Below, in pieces: positions 61,001-64,000 of a stretch of 64,000 nt of DNA (positions are counted from its first letter, which is position 1; each line of letters opens with the position of its first letter). The stretch is from Siphlonurus alternatus (taxonomy: Eukaryota > Arthropoda > Insecta > Ephemeroptera > Siphlonuridae): positions 4,230,501-4,294,500 of the forward strand of contig OX463778.1 of NCBI GenBank assembly GCA_949825025.1, read 5' to 3'. A model generated the notes under the pieces. That model did not search any database. It was not told the origin of the DNA and saw nothing but the letters and a program-made list of their open reading frames with translations. The translations under genes were made by a program, and so were the position numbers.

Positions 61001-63744
61001 AATGTTAAAAAAATTTCCACACATGAAAATTATGAAGCATGACTTAAAATGTTCTCCTCTATCAGTAGCTAAAATATCTGGTATACAAATTTGAGCTAGT
61101 TCTTGAGCTACAGTATTAATTTTTAAAGTTGACTAATTTAACATGGAAGTTCCACTTCTCCATGTTAAATTATTCAATTCAAAATTCATAACTTAAAACT
61201 AGCTTGAATTTGCATACAGTACCTGATATTTTACCTACTGATAGGGGATGTAGAGGAGAACATTTTAATATACATTTCATAATTTTCATGTGTGGGAATT
61301 TTTTTAAGGTAGAGATAACGTCGGTCAGCTGTTTTTTTTTAGCTCCATTTGAATAACATGTAAACCTTTGCAAATTCACAAAAATTCTGCTTTTTTTTTT
61401 TTGAGGCAGATATTAGTGCCCAAATGCCATAGAAAAAGTTTCAAAACAATTTAACGAGCCGATTTTTTTAAATTAATTTTTTAGTTTTTCTCTCCATGGG
61501 AAGGCCCTATGCTGAAAATTAAATACATAATTATATTAATCAACAAAAATCGGCTCCTAAAATTGTTTTGAATTTTTTTCTATGGCTTTTAGGCACTAAT
61601 ATCTGCCTTTCAAAAAAATTTCAGAATTTTTGTGAATTTGCTAAGGTTTACATGTTAATCAAATGGAGCTAAAAAAACAGCTGACCGACGTTATCTCTAC
61701 CTAAAAATTGGTCTACACTCATCAATGGGCCTACGGGGTGTAATTTTTTTACTGACTCAATCAAAGGAGGAGGTCGAAAAATAACCCTTAGATTTTTTTT
61801 AGCACTGCATCATACCTAGAATGGAGATTAAAAATTTCTCTTAACCTGGAGGCTCCATCCGCAATGCCTATGACGTCACTACATTCTTTGGTTCAACTAT
61901 ATAACACTTGTAAAAAATTATTGCATTGTTGCTTGTTTATTAAAAATAAAAATTTGTTTCCATAGCAACGTGGTTGTTTAGAAACATTATATAGTTGACC
62001 CAAAGAATGTAATGACGTCATAGGCATTGCGGATGGAGCCTCCAGGTCAAGAGACATTTTTAATCTCCATTCTAGGTATGATGCAGTGCTTAAAAAAAAT
62101 CGCAAAAAAATCTAAGGGATATTTTTCGACCTCTTTTGATTGAGCCACTAAAAAAATGACACCCCGTAAGCCCATACTGTAATTTTATTTCAAAGGTCAT
62201 TTTCCATAAGAACTAAGCAACCGTCCCATGTTTTTCACTTCACTGGACAGACATTACCAACACTACTTGGTTTATAAATTTGTTTGTTAATTAAAAATTA
62301 TTAAAAACATTTTTTTTTTTTTTATTATTATTATTTATTTTTTATTTTTGTGATCAGAGAGGGAGAAAAGTGTCTCACTTTTCATTACACAATTTCAAAA
62401 GTAAATACTGATTTACATACAAGACACACAATCACATGTGTGCTTCAAATATTGTTCATTTTGTAGGACAAACATTAAATGAGATTGCAAGTCACATTAA
62501 ATTTTGCAGTTCGTGTAATCATGATTGGAGGTGTGAAGATGACGGAGCTTTAGACAAATGTTCCCCCTGACAAGACTGGAAAGGTTCAATGGAGCACTTT
62601 GGAGGTCAAAGGTCACACAAATCATGCAGCAACTTGTTCCTACATTAAAGTAAAGTGTCTACTACAAAAATGACAACAAAGAAACGAGTTAGTATTTTCT
62701 AAAAATAGTTTCAGTGCTCCTACATATGAAACAGATCATAGGCAGGGGCTGCCTACTGCTAGGCAAGCACACAACAGATCTTGGAATAGACTGCATAATA
62801 TATGGTCAAGATGGTGAACCAAGTGTCACGAGTCATGAGCAGCGCGTCTCCGCTCAAATTGTCTGTCCTCTATCCCTATCCTAACCATTTATTAATCATC
62901 TTAATTTCTATCCCTCCCCAGTAAATTTGATTCATAAATTATAATTTTTCGCCTCACCACATCCCCATAATCTACTTTGACCCGGCCTGCTCACATTCGG
63001 CCCACAAGAGGCAACACGCTGAGAACTGTGCTGAGAATCTTTCAAATTTCTTGCATGTTGTCGCCTGCATCATCATCCTACATTCTTTGCACACCACATG
63101 GTCAAACCCTAAAATTTATTTCAAGTCCAGCAAGCCTTTTTGTTCCATTATCATCCTATACCCATTGTTCATTCATTGTCTTTTTAAAAGACCGACTAAT
63201 TTTTTTCACAATCAAACAAGTATCAGCAAAAATTCGCATGTATACATGGAATCTTTGTCTTTTTGACACGTTTCCAAGAAGTAGAAGAAGGGATCGATAG
63301 TCATAGAATGCACTATACTTACTTTTTTGCTTCGGCTAGATGGCACAAGTATTGATAAGCTATATCTTTTTGACGAATTTCGTCCATTTCTTCGGCTCCA
63401 TGGCGACGCTTCACTGTGTATAGATCTGTGAATACAAAATGTTTAGCCTCGAAAAAGATACGGCATAGTTTGACGTGGCCTGGGAAGGACATCATGCAGC
63501 TGGCAATGAAGCACAAGCACAGTAAGATTCGTGTCTCCAAGCAAACTGCGACACTGGGAGACTCGTCATGCTGTTTAAATTCCAGCAAACAACAAACATA
63601 TCACATGATTGACTCATGCTCAGAGGGTTCATACCTTTGATCCCGCAAATCTATACAAACAACATATTTTCGACATGCCGGTCAAACAATGCTCAAGGTT
63701 GTTTACTTACCTTGTACTTCGTTTTCTAGGTCTGCAGTCGGCAT
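22751..63744 (-). CDS. IQGAP: IQGAP scaffold protein, complete spliced gene (31 coding exons, 1584 aa)
   Basis: Cytoskeletal scaffold that in other animals binds actin (CH domain), calmodulin (IQ motifs) and Cdc42/Rac (GRD). Coding exons in order: 63711-63744, 63323-63425, 60670-60904, 58984-59128, 58148-58516, 57311-57405, 55936-56104, 53551-53711, 53083-53217, 51398-51551, 49228-49364, 48943-49039, 46887-47035, 46039-46188, 44897-45013, 42495-42593, 40982-41146, 38822-38935, 37989-38296, 36205-36334, 35490-35584, 33282-33507, 32375-32539, 31587-31766, 30117-30243, 28889-29006, 27896-28039, 27106-27256, 25204-25328, 24215-24455, 22751-22867. All donors are GT and acceptors AG, and phases sum to 4755 nt without a break. 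Start ATG 63744 (MPTADLENEVQ); stop TGA 22751-22753. Slightly shorter than human IQGAP1 (1657 aa). Confidence 0.93.
23122..23299 (-). mobile_element. tRNA-like sequence enclosed by terminal inverted repeats
   Basis: TIRs of about 37 bp (AATTAATTCCAATGAGCTTT and TTTTTCCGTCATCGGTA versus their complements at the right end, few mismatches) enclose a tRNA-like core at 23196-23260 on the minus strand. Confidence 0.75.
23196..23260 (-). pseudogene. tRNA-like core (anticodon position reads GAA)
   Basis: The minus strand has AGTGGTAGAGCA (A-box/D-arm), an anticodon arm TCTGT-CTGAATA-ACGGA (loop places GAA, Phe) and a perfect T-arm CCGGG-TTCAATT-CCCGG (B box). The D-arm is irregular and only about 4 acceptor pairs can form (TCGG/CCGA), so it is probably a tRNA-derived relic or SINE head rather than a working tRNA gene. 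Confidence 0.6.
23471..24210. mobile_element. Family-G MITE interrupted by a SINE
   Basis: Begins after TTAA (23467-23470) with GGATTAATATCAGTGGGC and ends GACAATAATC at 24210. A reversed relative at 59622-59954 is continuous where this one is split by 23663-24052. Confidence 0.72.
23663..24052 (+). mobile_element. 5S-rRNA-derived SINE
   Basis: 390 bp. The head (about 23672-23772) is 5S-rRNA-like: GACTACGGCC, TCTCGTTAGATCACCGAAG, the internal promoter A box AGTTAAGCAG and the C box region GGTTAGTACTTGGAGGGGTG. An unrelated body and a (TTA)n tail follow. Flanked by 16-bp duplications TTAGTATCTTTTTCAC at 23647-23662 and 24053-24068. This organisation fits the SINE3 (5S-headed) class; the partner LINE is unknown. 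Confidence 0.88.
24487..24747. mobile_element. Foldback MITE, family 1b
   Basis: GAATAGAGGGTACCAA left arm and TTGGTGCCCTCTATTC right arm, with paired AATAATTATTTAAAAATA segments. Centre CCCCCTGGAGG. Close relatives: 25561-25850 and 42691-42969. Confidence 0.78.
24929..25107. mobile_element. Foldback repeat, family N
   Basis: The arms AATAATGAGCT..GTCTACCA..CTATTTCAGGT pair with ACCTGAAATAG..GTAGAC..AGCTCATTATT. A second copy is at about 47896-48040. Confidence 0.78.
25530..25880. mobile_element. Foldback MITE, family 1b, extended arms
   Basis: Core as at 24487-24747; here the pairing continues outward to AATGGACAACATA / TATGTTGTCCATT. Lies in IQGAP intron 28. Confidence 0.75.
25881..26523 (-). 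other. Part of IQGAP intron 28 without assigned repeats
   Basis: AT-rich. A palindrome-like segment near 26176-26400 has TGACGTCATAGT..ACTATATGACGTCA arms (CRE-like core). Otherwise nothing recognised. Confidence 0.45.
26525..27074. mobile_element. TIR element, family J
   Basis: Ends AGGGGCCGGATTTCCAG and CTGGAGATCCGGCCCCT. The interior has paired AAAACTGGAA-like runs. Other copies: 29060-29689, 49490-50810 (with insert); fragments 33122-33172 and about 57955-58110. Confidence 0.8.
27257..27895 (-). other. IQGAP intron 27: contents
   Basis: Holds a LINE-2 3' fragment (27718-27852) and, near 27560-27710, an imperfect inverted repeat (AGGGCTCACTATTTTGTAG / TTAAGCCTCAATGAGCCCT). The rest is AT-rich. 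Confidence 0.5.
27718..27852 (+). mobile_element. 5'-truncated LINE-2 3' end
   Basis: Carries GAACTTGACTTGTTGCCTGG and CGTGGGCATAAGAAAAAAAG, the 3' end of the element described at 39291-40916, in plus orientation. Target duplications not found. Confidence 0.75.
27896..29006 (-). CDS. IQGAP: IQGAP exons 26-27: linker between GRD and RGC
   Basis: Residues about 1287-1374. Exon 26 (28889-29006) reads TFLPKGDLFLTLSSGKLEA, corresponding to the TEVSLTLTNKF strand of human IQGAP1. Exon 27 (27896-28039) reads SKELLVSVLPFLSGGSLSAA, matching the TKRLIVDVIRFQPG helix region. Shorter than in vertebrates. The correct frame of exon 26 is not its longest one and is set by phases 1 and 2. Confidence 0.85.
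28541..28805 (+). mobile_element. Dispersed repeat, family F (copy 2)
   Basis: Preceded by TTAA (28537-28540); same start and interior as 3369-3640. Ends about 65-80 nt before the exon 26 donor. Confidence 0.72.
29060..29689. mobile_element. TIR element, family J (copy 2)
   Basis: AGGGCCCGCATTTCCAG ... CTGGAGATCCGGGCCCT ends; interior as 26525-27074, with an A-run and (AAT)n tract at 29140-29200. Confidence 0.75.
30117..38935 (-). CDS. IQGAP: IQGAP exons 18-25: RasGAP-related domain (GRD)
   Basis: Residues about 839-1286. Landmarks: DDMDIKIGLLVQNRISLQ, GYQSLFYLLQTRPHYLAKLL, SLYNFGSNQRDEYLLLRLL, RQHSGQNALRTILGPLVQK, NPVDIYKSWVN and INAAIVAPDAYD, SNLASIAKILQYAASKKG. IQGAP GRDs bind GTP-loaded Cdc42/Rac without GAP activity in studied species. 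Here the usual NPA of the FLR-like motif reads NAA. Exons 38822-38935, 37989-38296, 36205-36334, 35490-35584, 33282-33507, 32375-32539, 31587-31766, 30117-30243. Confidence 0.92.
30325..30575. mobile_element. Foldback MITE, family 1
   Basis: TATTGCAGAAATGAATAGAAGG left arm and ACCTCTATCCAATTCTGCAA right arm. The centre at 30450-30480 reads GGGCGTGGGTTCAAACCCAA, resembling a tRNA T-arm/B box. Confidence 0.72.
30938..31056. repeat. Hairpin repeat, family P (copy 2)
   Basis: GACCGTCAGCTTCAAAGG pairs imperfectly with TTTTGAAACTGACAATCTC. Same ends as 5756-5853. A 40-bp T-run follows at about 31083-31122. Confidence 0.55.
31309..31577. mobile_element. TIR element, family H
   Basis: AAGTCTTCTGCTCGTTG left and CGGGTAGAAGACTGT right ends, with inner AAACAAAGTATTG / CAATGGTTTGTT. 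Its end is 8 nt from the exon 24 donor (31585-31586). Other copies: 52746-53035, 56140-56417; fragment 62190-62275. Confidence 0.75.
31767..32374 (-). other. IQGAP intron 23, nothing recognised
   Basis: About 600 bp of AT-rich DNA without ORF or inverted repeat that I can support. Confidence 0.45.
32540..33281 (-). other. IQGAP intron 22: contents
   Basis: Mostly AT-rich sequence; a 50-bp fragment of family J at 33122-33172. Confidence 0.45.
33563..33919. mobile_element. Family-G MITE (copy 2)
   Basis: GGATTATTGTGACTAG and CTGGTGATAATAATCC ends; interior nearly the same as 1749-2107 (ACATGGAGAACAAAATGACT, TGGCCGCCAGATTTCCAATG). The flanking TTAA has decayed. Confidence 0.78.
33930..35489 (-). 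other. Remainder of IQGAP intron 21
   Basis: 1.5 kb. An inverted pair (TTAAAACGCCCGATAAGA at about 34001 and CATCGGGCGTTTAAAA at about 34167) encloses about 150 bp near 33940-34230, probably another foldback element. A CTAC tetranucleotide run is at 34731-34746. No gene. Confidence 0.45.
35689..36124. mobile_element. Foldback MITE, family 3
   Basis: Arms with AACAGCTGATT..GATTAACATGTAAACCTTAG and its complement. Right flank TTAA. Centre holds poly(T)/poly(A) arms. Other copies: 43350-44728, 56471-56824, 61308-61701. Confidence 0.75.
36371..36697. mobile_element. Foldback MITE, family 1
   Basis: AGAGTATCAACCTCAATA and GAGGTTGATACTCCATT ends; inner GATAGAGGGTGCAAAGTTATGC and its complement. 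About 35 nt before the exon 20 acceptor on the transcript strand. Sister copies: 21375, 30325, 45220, 46525, 52413, 54412, 58805 (partial) and probably 50870. Confidence 0.8.
36698..37988 (-). other. Rest of IQGAP intron 19
   Basis: Includes a family-M fragment (about 36945-37035) and a segment at about 37200-37560 sharing TTGGCAACGCTCTCA..GGACTG and GACAAATTCT.AGGTTATAC with 44065-44200. The rest is AT-rich; no gene. Confidence 0.5.
38370..38660. mobile_element. Foldback element, family M
   Basis: Arms AGCAAGGCCTTTACGATC..CTTGTGGTCACAGAAGTTCA and TGAACTTCTGTGACCACAAG..AGTAAGGTCTTG pair around a centre at about 38515 (TGAAACGTTTCGCATCGTCA / TGACGATGCAAAATGTTTCA). Half-copy at about 51665-51800; fragments near 28205-28260 and 36945-37035. 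Confidence 0.75.
39182..39290. repeat. (AATG)n microsatellite
   Basis: About 25 tandem tetranucleotides turning into AAAT at the LINE-2 3' end. A short AATG run also lies at the other end of LINE-2 (about 40919-40930). Confidence 0.95.
39540..40064 (-). pseudogene. LINE-2 ORF2 RNase H fragment
   Basis: 174 open codons from MGNAGAGVYC, preceded in the same frame by the RNase H start IYTDGSATPGV at about 40065-40110. Motifs: GEVHAIEIAL, LSDSIAA, WIPAHGIEQADYLAK. The downstream Cys/His motif is in another frame. Confidence 0.8.
40572..40817 (-). pseudogene. LINE-2 ORF2 endonuclease N-terminal fragment
   Basis: 81 codons opening the ORF2; FWNAGGVTDAKYTEVQ and FGLAEAGAI are the first APE-endonuclease motifs, then a stop. 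The rest of the endonuclease and all RT motifs are gone. Confidence 0.72.
40982..45013 (-). CDS. IQGAP: IQGAP exons 15-17: IQ-motif region (two motifs)
   Basis: Residues 712-838. IQ 1 spans the exon 15/16 joint (IQSWWRGMLTRRR). IQ 2 is in exon 17 (IQSVWRGHKARQVF). Both fit IQxxxRGxxxR and should bind calmodulin or light chains. Four IQ motifs are usual in vertebrate IQGAPs. After IQ 2 the chain goes directly to the conserved VRQFVSLLSPSDSDFEKE. Confidence 0.88.
41147..42494 (-). other. IQGAP intron 16: contents
   Basis: Holds the LINE-2 fragment at 42173-42295. Otherwise AT-rich DNA with a (CAAAA)n-like patch near 42130-42170. Confidence 0.5.
42173..42295 (-). mobile_element. 5'-truncated LINE-2 copy with target duplications
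   Basis: Matches the LINE-2 3' end (TTCTTATGCCCACGTATTGG, GTTGCCAGGCAACAAGT). Flanked by AAAAAACATT at 42163-42172 and 42296-42305. Confidence 0.82.
42602..42648. repeat. (AATC)n microsatellite
   Basis: About eleven near-perfect tetranucleotides beside exon 16. Confidence 0.9.
42691..42969. mobile_element. Foldback MITE, family 1b
   Basis: GCAGAAATGAATAGAGGATACC and GGTGCCCTCTATTCATTTCTGC ends; same centre as 24487-24747. Confidence 0.78.
43506..44613. mobile_element. Nested TTAA-flanked foldback element (1.1 kb)
   Basis: TIRs AGTAGAGTTCCTATCAG and CTGATAGGAACTCTACT flanked by TTAA (43502-43505, 44614-44617). Long arms share CATGGGGCCTTACCTG / CAGGTAAGGCCCCATG, TCAAATATCT and ACACCGTTA. 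Removing it with one TTAA restores a sequence like the undisturbed family-3 copy at 61575-61605. Confidence 0.88.
44200..44390. repeat. Innermost inverted repeat
   Basis: ACCAAGCTTTAACCAAAAAC..CGCTCAAATC and GATTTGAGCG..GTTTTTGGTTAAAGCTTGGGT pair over about 60 bp. It sits within the right half of the 43506-44613 element. Confidence 0.75.
45220..45597. mobile_element. Foldback MITE, family 1 (with A/T runs)
   Basis: ATGGAGTATCGACCTAA and GAGGTCGATACTCAATT ends. Interior expanded by A-rich tracts (45449-45515). A 44-bp T-run follows (45598-45641). Confidence 0.75.
45883..46002 (-). mobile_element. 5'-truncated LINE-2 copy with target duplications
   Basis: LINE-2 3' end (TTATGCCCAAGTGTTGG, TTGCCAGGCAACAAGTCAAG) between GTTAAAAAT duplications at 45874-45882 and 46003-46011. 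It ends about 35 nt from the exon 14 donor. Confidence 0.82.
46039..46188 (-). CDS. IQGAP: IQGAP exon 14: degenerate WW-like segment
   Basis: Residues 662-711. GHTAFLDVRTGSFEWQPPVE aligns with the C-terminal half of the IQGAP WW domain and keeps its second Trp and Pro. The first Trp is replaced (SKGYKGAHVV), and the YYYYHN core reads VVHLTTN. Human IQGAP1 has SKWVKHWVKGG here. Ligand binding through a normal WW groove is doubtful. Confidence 0.8.
46328..46425. repeat. Short foldback repeat, family Q
   Basis: Arms GCAACTACAAAAAATTGATG and CATCAAATTTTTGTGTAGTT. Similar units at about 49066-49172 and 55308-55462. Confidence 0.6.
46525..46838. mobile_element. Foldback MITE, family 1
   Basis: CATCAACCTCAAAATTTTG and GGAGGTTGATACTCCATT ends, with inner AGAGTAGCATAACTTTGC right arm. 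Ends about 48 nt before the exon 13 donor. Confidence 0.75.
46887..58516 (-). CDS. IQGAP: IQGAP exons 5-13: IQGAP-specific repeat region
   Basis: Residues about 173-661. Exon 5 (58148-58516) has the diagnostic LKKYGLQMPVFQKIGGLLAK, KAALHAAVMAINEAL and DELLTQAEIQGHV. Exons 6-13 repeat a helical unit of about 50-70 residues (e.g. VLHAWRRVLAAVLQKDE, VEAVWQVNQALSQGG, LVSAVHRLNKAVLRGSQEE, CLLLVRLHRALDTCD), as in the IQGAP coiled-coil repeats. Exon 7 (55936-56104) ends at a less typical GTAACT donor; it is preferred because only it gives the phase needed by exon 8. Confidence 0.88.
47139..47377 (-). mobile_element. 5'-truncated LINE-2 copy with target duplications
   Basis: 239 bp of the LINE-2 3' end, including the Cys-motif coding part (TTACAAATGTCACTATCTTG). 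Flanked by GTTTTAAGT at 47130-47138 and 47378-47386. Confidence 0.85.
47551..48831. mobile_element. Cluster of foldback elements in IQGAP intron 12
   Basis: From left: family I (47551-47815, GGTGTTCCCACCGTCCTATC), family N (47896-48040), family I copy 2 (48068-48357, ends GAGGCTTCAAGT / ACTTGAAGCCTC) and family 2 (48491-48831, start GGTAAGATAACACGCC). Spacers are 30-140 bp. No coding sequence: the open frames here are read-through of these repeats. Confidence 0.72.
49490..50810. mobile_element. Family-J element split by an unrelated insert
   Basis: TTACCAGTTTTTCAAAGTG at the left and GGAGATCCGGACCCTAAT at the right match family J; the middle is replaced by 49910-50692. Confidence 0.75.
49910..50692 (-). 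mobile_element. Unidentified GC-rich retro-element-like insert
   Basis: About 740 bp of unique, GC-richer sequence (about 49945-50670) between (TTA)n/T-rich borders. Read on the minus strand it ends in GTGTCTTACAAAAAAATAAT and (AAT)n, like a SINE or LINE 3' tail. Both borders carry TTTATTATTATT, a possible target duplication. No ORF with known motifs. The class is unknown. Confidence 0.6.
50870..51115. mobile_element. Diverged family-1 foldback element
   Basis: Retains GTCCGGGAACTGTTTTCAAA, AATAAAAGGGTAGGGATTAAG and AAAAATCAGAGTTGCACCCT in the family order; terminal arms eroded. Confidence 0.5.
51552..52412 (-). other. Part of IQGAP intron 9
   Basis: A half-copy of family M (about 51665-51800: GATGCTTC..CACAAGATTTTC), then AT-rich DNA. 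No gene. Confidence 0.5.
52413..52745. mobile_element. Foldback MITE, family 1
   Basis: ATGGAGTATCGACCTCAAAA left end and CAATAAAAATTTTGAGGTC right end. T-run at 52553-52580. The right end touches the family-H copy at 52746. Confidence 0.78.
52746..53035. mobile_element. TIR element, family H (copy 2)
   Basis: CCAAAGTCTTCTGCTCGTTG and GCGAGTAGAAGACTTTGG ends are near-perfect complements. Sits 47 nt from exon 9. Confidence 0.8.
53712..55935 (-). other. IQGAP intron 7: contents
   Basis: Family-1 MITE at 54412-54700 and a family-Q repeat at about 55308-55462. An open frame at 55053-55328 (plus, rich in KKH) has no recognisable domain and I do not call it a gene. The rest is AT-rich. Confidence 0.5.
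54412..54700. mobile_element. Foldback MITE, family 1
   Basis: ATGGAGCATCAACTTCAAAA and TTTTGAGGTTGATGC ends. Centre GGTTTGAACCCACGCCCC (T-arm-like in reverse). Confidence 0.78.
56140..56417. mobile_element. TIR element, family H (copy 3, inverted)
   Basis: TTCTACTCGCAATGGTTGTA left and AATGAGCAGAAGAATA right; opposite orientation to the other copies, 35 nt from the exon 7 acceptor. Confidence 0.75.
56471..56824. mobile_element. TTAA-flanked MITE, family 3
   Basis: Left TTAA at 56467-56470. Arms GATCAGCTGTTTATTTC..TTGACATGTAAACCTTGG and complement. Right end CGTGTTATCTCTACC, with its TTAA mutated to TTCA. Confidence 0.75.
56912..57213. mobile_element. Foldback element, family I
   Basis: AGAGCCTTCAAGTCAGCTG left and CCAACTTGAAGCCTCTA right. 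Interior as 48068-48357 (GTGCAAGATGGACCTTAGCG). Another related copy is at 58565-58790. Confidence 0.75.
57406..58147 (-). other. IQGAP intron 5: contents
   Basis: Family-J fragments near 57520-57620 and 57955-58110, the latter split by a 42-bp A-run (about 58024-58065). The rest is AT-rich. Confidence 0.5.
58565..58972. mobile_element. Family-I element followed by a half family-1 MITE at a splice donor
   Basis: Family I (58565-58790) then the right part of a family-1 element (58805-58972) with GGGCGTGGGTTCAAACCCGA and TTGCACCCTCTATCCATTTC. It ends 9 nt before the GT of the exon 4 donor (58982-58983). Confidence 0.72.
58984..63425 (-). CDS. IQGAP: IQGAP exons 2-4: calponin-homology domain
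   Basis: Residues about 12-172. GAEEMDEIRQ and YLCHLAEAKKWLESIL lead into the CH domain with MEEGLRNGVHLAKLAHF, LQFRHTDNINHWLASL, LPKTFQPETTDVYDKKNMPR and VIYCLHALSTHLFRLG. These match the CH domain of animal IQGAPs almost position for position; the family role is F-actin binding. Exons 63323-63425, 60670-60904, 58984-59128. Confidence 0.93.
59211..59621. mobile_element. TTAA-flanked MITE, family 2, with AT-rich insert
   Basis: Left TTAA 59207-59210 then GGTAGAGGTAACACGCCC. Arms pair around 59495. About 120 bp of foreign AT-rich DNA at about 59323-59444 splits the left arm. Confidence 0.72.
59622..59954. mobile_element. Diverged family-G element
   Basis: Reversed relative of 23471-24210 without the SINE. 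Right end AGCCCACTGATTTTACTCC followed by TTAA (59955-59958). Left end truncated against family 2. Confidence 0.68.
59959..60340 (-). other. Part of IQGAP intron 3, nothing recognised
   Basis: AT-rich, no ORF or repeat boundary supported. Confidence 0.4.
60341..60605 (+). mobile_element. Dispersed repeat, family F (copy 3)
   Basis: Preceded by TTAA (60337-60340); GGATGAATCTCAGTTG start. Ends about 60 nt before the exon 3 donor. Confidence 0.72.
60981..61307. mobile_element. MITE, family 2
   Basis: GGGGAAGGTAACAAGCCC left; right arm meets the family-3 copy at 61308. Core GAAGTTCCACTTCTCCATG at about 61145. Confidence 0.72.
61308..61701. mobile_element. TTAA-flanked MITE, family 3 (intact arms)
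   Basis: GGTAGAGATAACGTCGGTCA and its exact complement TGACCGACGTTATCTCTACC at 61682-61701. Left TTAA at 61304-61307; the right flank reads TAAA. Confidence 0.85.
61725..62176. mobile_element. Long-arm foldback element, family L
   Basis: ATGGGCCTACGGGGTGT / ACACCCCGTAAGCCCAT ends with arms of about 200 bp (e.g. CATCATACCTAGAATGGAG and its complement; GAGGCTCCATCCGCAATGCC). Confidence 0.85.
62177..63322 (-). other. Rest of IQGAP intron 2
   Basis: A family-H fragment (about 62190-62275), a T-rich tract (62311-62350), then about 900 bp of mixed sequence. An open frame at 62977-63300 shows no domain; I do not support a gene. Confidence 0.5.
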
Positions 63745-64000
63745 TTTTAAGTTGATTCAAACATAAATAAGTTTCAAGACATATATTTAAGCACTCGGAA
63801 GACTTTTTATCACTTAAAACACATAAGTAATCAGTAATTTCACAGGACGTTCTTTATATTTCTGTCATCTGCACGACAGTTCGTTACAATTCAAATTTCC
63901 CAGCATGCGCGGGGCGGGATTTTTTCACAATGTTGCCAGATCACCAGTTATTTTTGGAATCCATGATTGCAATTTGGCAACGTTGAAATTGTTTACATCA
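63745..64000 (-). promoter_or_regulatory. IQGAP promoter region
   Basis: On the plus strand 63897-63911 reads TTCCCAGCATGCGCG, fitting ZNF143/Staf-type (TTCCCAGCATGC) and NRF1-type (GCATGCGC) sites, and overlaps a GC box GGGGCGGG at 63911-63918. It lies about 160 bp before the ATG, as in TATA-less housekeeping promoters. Inference from motifs only. Confidence 0.4.

Noticed and set aside
62977..63300. Possible small gene in IQGAP intron 2
   Set aside because: No domain, poor start context, overlapping alternative frames of equal quality.

Overview
The window is animal nuclear DNA from an invertebrate whose species I cannot place. It has two spliced, metazoan-type protein genes with GT..AG introns, AT-rich introns and intergenic DNA packed with transposons, and no bacterial-style operons. 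I found nothing viral, no toxin gene and no CRISPR array.

Gene 1, minus strand, 500-7481: a complete cyclin B. Eight coding exons join in frame to 462 residues, with a destruction box, two KEN motifs, both cyclin folds and a stop followed by a poly(A) signal. Gene 2, minus strand, 22751-63744: a complete IQGAP scaffold gene. Thirty-one coding exons join in frame to 1584 residues: CH domain, IQGAP repeats, a degenerate WW-like segment, two IQ motifs, a RasGAP-related domain and the RasGAP C-terminal domain. Every exon joint was checked by phase. Cyclin B drives mitotic entry with CDK1, while IQGAP is a cytoskeletal scaffold at the cortex; adjacency in the window does not imply joint function.

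Between the genes lies a transposon-rich interval. It holds a full-length, apparently intact non-LTR retrotransposon (11530-17519; gag-like ORF1, endonuclease/RT/RNase H ORF2, exact 13-bp target duplications). It also holds two arrays of degenerate TGTGTAA/TTACACA motifs, a 238-bp near-perfect palindrome, a 46-bp perfect hairpin and a 40-bp GGATGCGCATCC minisatellite.

The introns of both genes are filled by at least a dozen families of short inverted-repeat elements (MITE-like). Several families are flanked by TTAA, the target of piggyBac-type transposases. Some copies are nested inside others, best seen at 43350-44728. The introns also carry a 5S-rRNA-derived SINE with 16-bp duplications, a tRNA-like sequence enclosed in inverted repeats, an internally deleted second LINE with several 5'-truncated sisters, and a 0.75-kb unidentified GC-rich insert. 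In some introns the end of such an element lies at or within about 12 nt of a splice donor. The most unusual biology here is this layered colonisation of introns by TTAA-type foldback elements and its contact with splice sites.
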